Assembly: GCA_018667995.1 (NCBI GenBank)
Contig: JABIQT010000645.1
Location: forward strand, 1-6,344
Direction of reading: 5' to 3'
DNA: 6,344 nt
Source: Candidatus Latescibacterota bacterium
GTDB lineage: Bacteria; JAAXHH01; JABIQT01
A model generated the notes under the pieces. It did not search any database. It saw only the letters and a program-made list of their open reading frames with translations, and had not been told where the DNA came from. Positions 1 to 4,461 of this stretch are shown piece after piece (position 1 is the stretch's first letter; every line of letters begins with the position of its first letter). Position numbers and translations under genes: made by a program.

Positions 1-257
1 ATGACGATAGGGGGGTCAAGCAACTCACCGCCTTACTCGGGGTGGGCAGATGGACCGCTGACTGGTTTCTGGCGCGTTTTCTTGGGCGTGGAGACGCCAT
101 CGCTGCTGGCGACCTTGCGGTGAGGAAATCGATCGAACGGTTCTATTTCAAAGGTGAAAAGGTATCTGAGGAACAGATCAGAGCGTTCGCGGCGCGCTGG
201 GGAGACTATACCAATCTCGCAGTGCACTATCTGCTAACCTCGCATGTAGCGGGCTAA
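1..257 (+). CDS. DNA-3-methyladenine glycosylase (AlkA-type, HhH-GPD), C-terminal fragment
   Basis: This is the 3' end of a base-excision repair glycosylase that removes alkylated purines from DNA; the 5' part lies outside the window. The reading frame is open from base 3, and 84 residues are visible before TAA at 255-257. The fragment carries the helix-hairpin-helix motif LLGVGRWTADWFL (visible residues 11-23), which binds the DNA backbone. It is followed by AAGDLAVRKS, whose Asp (visible residue 37) aligns with the catalytic Asp of E. coli AlkA. The closing segment ARWGDYTNLAVHYLL matches the C-terminal helix of the AlkA family. The GTG at 42 lies inside the hairpin motif and is not a real start. 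The family call is firm. Which AlkA/Mag subtype it is cannot be settled without the N-terminus, so no symbol is given. Confidence 0.9.
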   Translation, partial: DDRGVKQLTALLGVGRWTADWFLARFLGRGDAIAAGDLAVRKSIERFYFKGEKVSEEQIRAFAARWGDYTNLAVHYLLTSHVAG

Positions 258-267
258 CACACCGACC

Positions 268-288
268 TTGGTCCTGCCACAGGACCGA
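268..288 (+). terminator. Perfect stem-loop after the glycosylase gene
   Basis: GGTCCTG (270-276) and CAGGACC (280-286) form a perfect 7-bp stem around the 3-nt loop CCA. One wobble pair and one A-T pair extend it outward to 268/288. It begins 10 nt after the glycosylase stop and ends 6 nt before the Shine-Dalgarno of the next gene. There is no U-tract after it, so it is not a classical intrinsic terminator. It could be a partial terminator, an mRNA-stabilising or processing hairpin, or a protein-binding palindrome. The structure is certain from the sequence; the role is inferred. Confidence 0.4.
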
Positions 289-294
289 CGACAT

Positions 295-301
295 AAAGGA
301 G
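295..301 (+). promoter_or_regulatory. Ribosome binding site for the membrane protein at 308
   Basis: AAAGGAG lies 6 nt before the ATG at 308. This is near-optimal spacing and it fixes the start of the membrane protein gene. Confidence 0.8.
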
Positions 302-307
302 ATTACC

Positions 308-775
308 ATGTTTGGACAGACTATGGGCACCTATTGGAACATAGCGAAGTTTGGTGTCGTAGTGATCCTGATCTCAGCTCTCGGAAGGTGGGGAATAAGT
401 CTCGCCGGCGTACCGTACTTTCCGAGGGGCAACGTCATCTTCAGCATCGTGCTCGCATGTACTTATGTGACGTTGTGCTACGGCGCGTTTACACCGAGGC
501 TGTACAATCTCACATTTCTGCAGACTCTGGTTCCTCCGGTGATTATCGTCTTGGTGGGGCAGTTACTTGTGGTCGCGTCCACCCTGGTGACCTATATGCT
601 GGGCATGGATTCCTACTTTAACAATCCTGAGGCATTGAATGTGGCCGAAAAGATGGCCTTCGGTGATGCCATGGTAACGCGACTCGCAGCAATCGTACCA
701 AACGTCATCAGTGGAGCCGTGGCCTGTAGCATCGGCCAGGGGCTCGGGAAACTGATGCCGAAGAGGGCAGAATAG
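308..775 (+). CDS. Four-helix integral membrane protein of unknown function
   Basis: This 155-residue hydrophobic protein has a strong Shine-Dalgarno (AAAGGAG, 6 nt upstream) that supports the ATG at 308. Four membrane segments can be read at about residues 12-34, 43-62, 73-98 and 122-145. The N-terminus is short, and a basic tail (KLMPKRAE) ends the protein. Loops carry conspicuous polar and aromatic stretches: AGVPYFPRGN between helices 1 and 2, TPRLYNL between helices 2 and 3, and about 20 residues (SYFNNPEALNVAEKMAFGD) before helix 4. These look like conserved-family features rather than random hydrophobic sequence, but I do not recognise a named family. No enzymatic motif, transporter signature or signal peptide is evident. 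It follows the glycosylase in the same direction with a 50-nt gap that contains a stem-loop, so co-transcription is possible but may be attenuated. Confidence 0.8.
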   Translation: MFGQTMGTYWNIAKFGVVVILISALGRWGISLAGVPYFPRGNVIFSIVLACTYVTLCYGAFTPRLYNLTFLQTLVPPVIIVLVGQLLVVASTLVTYMLGMDSYFNNPEALNVAEKMAFGDAMVTRLAAIVPNVISGAVACSIGQGLGKLMPKRAE

Positions 776-842
776 ACCGCCAACCAATCGACACCTGCGC
801 CGGGCACAGCACGTTTGCTGAAATCGGCCAGAACTCATAAAT

Positions 843-1226
843 ATGTATTCAAAACAACGGGTAGTTATGAACCGACCACGATTTGAAATCGGTGAAACCA
901 ATGTACTGTGCACCGATGCGGACCGATCTCTCGCTTTTTATCGCGATATACTGGGGTTCGAATATGTTACAGAGGACCACGGTGCACATCGCCTGAAATG
1001 CGGATCTGCCTTCGTGCTCTTGCTGCCCATAGCGGAGGAGCCTTCCCGGATCATCACCTATGGGGAAACAGCAGCGCTGTCCTTTGATCTCTATGCCCAG
1101 GATCTGGGACTGGCGCATGACTACCTGGTAGATAATGGCGTGGAGATTCAGACCGTTCGTATGACAGATGGATATCTCATCATTAAGGACCCGGATGGCT
1201 TGCTGCTCGAGGTTGTAGGCCCATAG
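843..1226 (+). CDS. VOC family protein (glyoxalase/bleomycin-resistance fold)
   Basis: This is a 127-residue protein of the vicinal oxygen chelate superfamily, with two beta-alpha-beta-beta-beta modules. The N-terminal module shows DADRSLAFYRDILGFEYV (about residues 25-42), the typical alpha-helix and LGF turn. The C-terminal module ends with YLIIKDPDGLLLEVVGP (111-127), where Glu123 sits at the usual metal-ligand position. The residue normally His, Gln or Glu at the start of strand 1 is Asn20 (GETNVLC), so metal binding may be altered or absent. Members include glyoxalases, dioxygenases and antibiotic-binding proteins, and the substrate here cannot be told. The start is uncertain: ATG 843 has no clear Shine-Dalgarno, and the in-frame ATG 867 (MNRPRFEIG) is an equally good start that keeps the whole fold. 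The stop is only 4 nt from the stop of the convergent gene. Confidence 0.88.
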   Translation: MYSKQRVVMNRPRFEIGETNVLCTDADRSLAFYRDILGFEYVTEDHGAHRLKCGSAFVLLLPIAEEPSRIITYGETAALSFDLYAQDLGLAHDYLVDNGVEIQTVRMTDGYLIIKDPDGLLLEVVGP

Positions 1227-1230
1227 CGGG

Positions 1231-1692
1231 CTATCCTATCGCCTCTTCGCTATCCAACCGTCCAACCCCGTCCAGCAACGGTACGGAAGCGCACGCCGGT
1301 CCTCCATCATTCGCGGTGGCGGCGTAAGAGGACTTGATACAGCTGCCATCTATAGCTGCTGCGGCCAACAGCATGGTGTGGGAAATGCCTGTCAATCCGA
1401 CCTTCGCACGCCTTTTCCACGGAGAATCCGTCTGTCCGGCATATTGTCCGATATTCAAATACACGAAACGCGCGCCTGCTTTGCCCTGAACAAACGCCCC
1501 ACCGAAATCAGGAATTTCAGCCGAAGTTACTTTTTTGACCGCGACCTCAAATGTGAATGAGAGGTCTTGGCCGTTCGATACGGTAGCATCGATAAATTCG
1601 GTCTTGGCACCGGAACCCTTAGCCCGGCAGAACAGCACGCCGGCAAGTGGACCTACCAGTGTAATGCAGAGCTTAACATTCATTTTTCCCAT
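1231..1692 (-). CDS. DUF5990-like protein of unknown function
   Basis: This is a 153-residue protein read from the ATG at 1692, chosen because AGGAGGAG lies 5 nt upstream; the in-frame ATG at 1716 would place that site inside the gene. The sequence resembles, from memory, the DUF5990 family: an N-terminal beta-strand KLCITLVGPLAGVLFC (about 7-22), the central motifs LSFTFEVAV (44-52) and GGAFVQGKAGARFVYLNIG (64-82), then AGQTDSPWKRRAKVGLTGI (85-103) and the late ANDGGPACASVPLL (127-140). The hydrophobic N-terminus could be mistaken for a signal peptide, but in this family it is the first strand of the domain, so a cytoplasmic location is likelier. No catalytic motif is known to me. It lies 47 nt downstream of the ankyrin gene on the same strand, so the two are probably one transcript. 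It converges on the VOC gene with a 4-nt gap. Confidence 0.82.
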   Translation of the reverse strand: MGKMNVKLCITLVGPLAGVLFCRAKGSGAKTEFIDATVSNGQDLSFTFEVAVKKVTSAEIPDFGGAFVQGKAGARFVYLNIGQYAGQTDSPWKRRAKVGLTGISHTMLLAAAAIDGSCIKSSYAATANDGGPACASVPLLDGVGRLDSEEAIG

Positions 1693-1697
1693 TGCCG

Positions 1698-1705
1698 CTC
1701 CTCCT
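1698..1705 (-). promoter_or_regulatory. Ribosome binding site for the DUF5990-like gene
   Basis: Read on the minus strand, AGGAGGAG lies 5 nt before the ATG at 1692. It decides between that start and the in-frame upstream ATG at 1716. Confidence 0.8.
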
Positions 1706-1739
1706 ACATGATCCATTTATACACATATGGCGAGTGAAT

Positions 1740-2894
1740 TCAACGATCTCTTCGGGCTTGCATGAGTAGGTCCGCAATCTCAGCATACCCTTGCGTCACT
1801 GCCGATTCGAGTGCGACATCCAGATCGTCGGCTCCCTGCTTGAGTAAGAACCTCACGATGTCTACCTTTCCATTGTAGCTGGCAAAATCAAGCGGTGTTG
1901 CGTTGAACTGTCCGTGTTTCATGTCCAGATCGGCCCCGGAAGCAACCAGGAATTGGACCATTTGAGACCTGTCCCAGAGAATGGCATCATGGACCGCCGT
2001 ACCGCCTCCGTCCCACAGGAAATCAATATCTGCACCAGACTTCAAGAGCATATCCGCAGTACCAGATTCACCGCACCGGGATGCAAATGCCAGGCCCTCC
2101 TGGAGCAGTCTCGGTTCCGTATTTTCACCGATGAGAATCGCCAACTGATCCGTCTCACCCAGGCCGGCAGCATCAGCAATGCTGTCCACTCTTGCGCCTT
2201 CCTCAACCAGGGCTTTCGCTGCCAAAGGATATCCCGATTGAATCGCGAGGCGCAATGGATACCCGTCATCGGATAGACCGTCAATAGCCGCACCTGCGGC
2301 AGCCAGCACATGAACAAACTCCGCCTGCACTCCAGCGTGAGCTGGATGGAAACTGCTAACCAGTAATGCGAGCGTTGTCTGGTTCAGACCACAGCCATAG
2401 GTCTTCGCCAGTGCATCGATTTCGGCGCCAGCACGAATCAATATACGAGCTATCTCTGGGGCGTTGGGGGGAGTCTTCTGGAGGTTATCTTCTATCCCAT
2501 TGGCAGCCACGTAATGCAATAGGGTCGCACCGTGCTTGGAAGCGGATCGCCCATGAACGATTCTTGGGTTTCCGGAAATCAGTCTCGACAATCCGAACGC
2601 ATCACCGCCGATGACCGTAGCTACTGCCCGGTCAAACACATCAGCCGAAACAAGCTTCCCGGCCTCTGTGTGGTGCTTCAATCGAGGCCAGCTCTTGAAC
2701 CCATTTTCTCGGGCAATCACGAGCTGGGCCTGGCTCAACGATAACGATTTTACGGGGGAATTCGGGCGGGGCCTATCGGCAAAATGACACCGCACCCGGC
2801 GTAGGGTTTCGCCATTCAGAGAGCCATAGCCTGCCTGCAATTCGCGAGCCTGCGATTTCAATTGATCGACGTTTAGAACTGGCGTAGTTTGCAT
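1740..2894 (-). CDS. Ankyrin-repeat protein with N-terminal AQLVIARE-type domain
   Basis: This is a 384-residue protein starting MQTTPVLNVDQLKSQ. The start at 2894 is preferred because AAGGGGG sits 6 nt upstream. The open frame runs on to 2981, but the extra 29 residues are not family-like. Residues about 8-77 form a small helical domain, with LKSQARELQ near the start and LSLSQAQLVIARENGFKSWP (51-70) followed by RLKHHTE. This combination is common in bacterial ankyrin proteins. From about residue 82 onward come degenerate ankyrin units, including ATLLHYVAANG (123-133), IARILIRAGAEID (148-160), YPLRLAIQSGYPLAAKALVE (212-231), TAVHDAILWDRSQMVQFLVA (299-318), SGADLD, and TPLDFASYNGKVDIVRFLLK (333-352) with QGADD. 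Ankyrin repeats are protein-interaction scaffolds; no catalytic domain or signal peptide is visible, so it is probably cytoplasmic. The partner is unknown. It is divergent from the DinB-like gene and is followed by the DUF5990-like gene. Confidence 0.9.
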   Translation of the reverse strand: MQTTPVLNVDQLKSQARELQAGYGSLNGETLRRVRCHFADRPRPNSPVKSLSLSQAQLVIARENGFKSWPRLKHHTEAGKLVSADVFDRAVATVIGGDAFGLSRLISGNPRIVHGRSASKHGATLLHYVAANGIEDNLQKTPPNAPEIARILIRAGAEIDALAKTYGCGLNQTTLALLVSSFHPAHAGVQAEFVHVLAAAGAAIDGLSDDGYPLRLAIQSGYPLAAKALVEEGARVDSIADAAGLGETDQLAILIGENTEPRLLQEGLAFASRCGESGTADMLLKSGADIDFLWDGGGTAVHDAILWDRSQMVQFLVASGADLDMKHGQFNATPLDFASYNGKVDIVRFLLKQGADDLDVALESAVTQGYAEIADLLMQARRDR

Positions 2895-2900
2895 AGCGAT

Positions 2901-2907
2901 CCCCCTT
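2901..2907 (-). promoter_or_regulatory. Ribosome binding site for the ankyrin-repeat gene
   Basis: On the minus strand AAGGGGG lies 6 nt before the ATG at 2894. It supports the shorter start over the in-frame start at 2981. Confidence 0.65.
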
Positions 2908-2964
2908 AGTACAACGCCTGTTGTTCGCTTGGCAGGCTCAAAGAAGAATCGAAGTTGTAGACTC

Positions 2965-2984
2965 GGAGTGGTGGGACACACTCC
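2965..2984. repeat. Inverted repeat in the divergent intergenic region
   Basis: GGAGTG (2965-2970) and CACTCC (2979-2984) are perfect 6-bp inverted arms separated by 8 nt. The repeat sits about 70 nt upstream of the ankyrin start, between two divergent genes, where an operator or a 5'-leader hairpin could lie. The arms are short enough that chance is possible. Confidence 0.35.
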
Positions 2985-3024
2985 CTTTCCGCAAACCGGT
3001 GGCGCCCTTAACGCTCTTCATCCA

Positions 3025-3053
3025 AGATTAGTCCCTGATCACAGTGCCATCAA
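3025..3053 (-). promoter_or_regulatory. Possible sigma-70-type promoter for the ankyrin/DUF5990 pair
   Basis: On the minus strand, TTGATG (3048-3053) and TAATCT (3025-3030) are separated by 17 nt. The match to the -35 consensus is fair and the match to the -10 is poor. The position would give a leader of over 100 nt that includes the inverted repeat at 2965-2984. This is a weak candidate, listed because spacing and location fit. No comparably good candidate was found for the divergent DinB-like gene in the same 251-nt gap. Confidence 0.2.
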
Positions 3054-3145
3054 GTAGGTAGATATTCAGTCCCGAAGAATGATTTCTATCTGCATGGATT
3101 GTATCCGAACCACCGATCAGACCACTCGTATCGACTGGAATTTCC

Positions 3146-3643
3146 ATGAATGAAAATGCCAGATTGCTTGCATCTATCGATGCCCAATATGAGAATGCGT
3201 GGACCATGCTTTGCGAGACTATCGAGGCATTTCGGCAACAAGACTGGCGTTCAGCCGATTTCTCATACCTTACCCCTGCTCGGCTTGCCTACCACACCAT
3301 AGAAACCGTGGACTTCTATGCGCGCCGCAACATGAGTGAATTTGTGTGGGGACACAGGGCAGGTATAGATTGGGAATCAACAGACGCTGACCGCCTCCCC
3401 GATCAGATAGCCACGCTGGAATACCTCGGTGACACTCGAGTGGCTAACAGCGAGTGGCTTCAGAGTATCGCGAGCATCGGTACCCAAACAGGTGGGCTAC
3501 TCGCCCCGGATGTCCAATTTCATGAAGAAGGAATGTGCTATCTCGACCGAGCGCTATACGTCTTGCGCCACACGCACCAGCACATGGGAGAACTGGCCGC
3601 AGAGCTTCGTCGTAGGGGGCTTCCCCGACCGGGGTGGCGTTAG
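3146..3643 (+). CDS. DinB-like four-helix-bundle metalloprotein
   Basis: This 165-residue protein fits the DinB/YfiT-type superfamily of putative metal-dependent, mostly thiol-linked enzymes. The evidence is the family's triad of histidines: His50 in LAYHTIETVDFYAR (helix 2), and His142 and His146 in RHTHQHMGEL (helix 4), spaced four residues apart. Total length is normal for the family. Between them, the loop at about 65-125 is rich in acidic and aromatic residues. The C-terminus ends RRRGLPRPGWR. The reaction cannot be predicted: members include thiol S-transferases, and many have no known activity. No clear Shine-Dalgarno precedes ATG 3146, so translation may be weak or from a leaderless transcript. 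The gene is divergent from the ankyrin gene and lies 156 nt before the DUF1579-like gene. Confidence 0.85.
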   Translation: MNENARLLASIDAQYENAWTMLCETIEAFRQQDWRSADFSYLTPARLAYHTIETVDFYARRNMSEFVWGHRAGIDWESTDADRLPDQIATLEYLGDTRVANSEWLQSIASIGTQTGGLLAPDVQFHEEGMCYLDRALYVLRHTHQHMGELAAELRRRGLPRPGWR

Positions 3644-3787
3644 GGGGCTCTGCGGCAATGGTGGGACCGCTGTGAGATTACGAAACAGTGAGCGGATATC
3701 TTGGTTCGACAGGATCAGGGGCGACGGACCAGGCAATCTGATTCCAATGAAAAACTCCCGATAACCCGGACGACCATGGTGGCCAAT
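3644..3787. other. Intergenic region without a recognisable gene
   Basis: The gap between the DinB-like and DUF1579-like genes holds no convincing ORF, strong terminator or promoter. An imperfect pairing of CCGCTGT (about 3667-3673) with a later ACAG/CGG stretch is interrupted by a bulge and was judged too weak to call. Confidence 0.5.
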
Positions 3788-3793
3788 AGGAGG
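3788..3793 (+). promoter_or_regulatory. Ribosome binding site for the DUF1579-like gene
   Basis: AGGAGG lies 6 nt before the ATG at 3800. It is a full consensus match with good spacing. Confidence 0.85.
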
Positions 3794-3799
3794 CTATAG

Positions 3800-4300
3800 A
3801 TGAGTGACGACACCAAAACGGATGGACCGACCAATCTTACCCCTACGGAGCTGTTTGAGTCTATTTCCGGTTCCTGGACGGGCACTTCTAGTACATGGTT
3901 TGAACCTGAGAAATTGGCCGACACCTCTGAGGTTGCGGGCACCATAGCAATTCTGCTTGCGGGACGCTTCTGTGAGTTCAACTACACCAGTACAGTGACA
4001 GAAGAACCATTCGAAGGGCGGTACCTTTTTGGCTTCAACACAGACAGAGAAACATTTCAAGCAGTCTGGGTAGACTCGTTTCATATGGGCAGCGCGATGA
4101 TGTCATGCGAGGGAAGAGGCACCCCCACCGGATTTTCAGTAATCGGAGCCTATGATGTCCCTGGCGGTCCCCCTTGGGGATGGCGCACCGAGGTCACGCT
4201 CGAGCATCCAAATACGCTAACGGTGACTATGTACAATATCACCCCGGACGGCCAGGAGGACAGGGGTGTCGAATTTACGCTGATGCGTGAGACGAAATGA
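3800..4300 (+). CDS. DUF1579-like protein
   Basis: This 166-residue protein has its start supported by a consensus AGGAGG. Recognisable family blocks are the opening ELFESISGSWTGTSSTWF (17-34), GRFCEFNYTS (55-64), the core EPFEGRYLFGFNTDRETFQ (69-87) running into AVWVDSFHMGSAMM (88-101), GGPPWGWRTEVTL (122-134), and the closing TMYNITPDGQE (143-153). These resemble DUF1579 proteins, which are thought to form a lipocalin-like beta-barrel and have no established activity. There is no signal peptide, so it is probably cytoplasmic. It is in the same direction as the DinB-like gene (156-nt gap) and the sigma-ankyrin gene (about 160 nt downstream). A shared transcript is possible but not shown. The paired DinB and DUF1579 families suggest a small-molecule or stress role, which is inference. 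Confidence 0.85.
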   Translation: MSDDTKTDGPTNLTPTELFESISGSWTGTSSTWFEPEKLADTSEVAGTIAILLAGRFCEFNYTSTVTEEPFEGRYLFGFNTDRETFQAVWVDSFHMGSAMMSCEGRGTPTGFSVIGAYDVPGGPPWGWRTEVTLEHPNTLTVTMYNITPDGQEDRGVEFTLMRETK

Positions 4301-4441
4301 TAGAGTCGCTCGCAGTGCCGAGCAACCAAGGCATCTCAGCCGTGACCACCCGCTGGGATCTCCCGGTTCATTCTATGAAAAACGACGTACTCTAACAACC
4401 TTTGCGGCTTTGAATGGGATACTGGCTGGACAACTCATAGC
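4301..4441. other. Intergenic region upstream of the sigma-ankyrin gene
   Basis: No convincing gene is seen here. An out-of-frame ORF beginning inside the end of the DUF1579-like gene crosses the whole region but has no family resemblance. In the sigma frame there are stops at 4393, 4411 and 4438, the last one directly before the Shine-Dalgarno. No strong promoter or terminator could be picked out by eye. Confidence 0.5.
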
Positions 4442-4447
4442 GGGAGG
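4442..4447 (+). promoter_or_regulatory. Shine-Dalgarno upstream of the sigma-ankyrin gene
   Basis: GGGAGG follows the in-frame TAG at 4438-4440. It lies 5 nt before a CTG (4453) and 14 nt before a TTG (4462), so it favours CTG by spacing, while TTG is the more common start codon. Confidence 0.5.
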
Positions 4448-4461
4448 CAATTCTGGACGAC

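Noticed and set aside
815-843. TTGCTG and TAAATA with 17-nt spacing before the VOC gene
   Set aside because: Each box matches only about half of the sigma-70 consensus. It would favour the ATG at 867 as start, but the evidence is too weak to list as a promoter.
1223-1234. ATAGC-GG-GCTAT palindrome as a bidirectional terminator
   Set aside because: The stem is 5 bp or less with an impossibly tight loop and no T-tract on either strand.
1647-1692. Hydrophobic N-terminus of the DUF5990-like protein as a lipoprotein signal
   Set aside because: The residue before Cys22 is Phe, which does not fit a lipobox, and the segment aligns with the first strand of the domain family.
2895-2981. Extended N-terminus of the ankyrin-repeat protein
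   Set aside because: The 29 extra residues do not look family-like, and a ribosome binding site lies just before the internal ATG at 2894.
3776-3799. Seven-codon ORF ending right at the ATG of the DUF1579-like gene
   Set aside because: It has no Shine-Dalgarno of its own, its codons are made largely from the downstream gene's ribosome binding site, and chance explains it.
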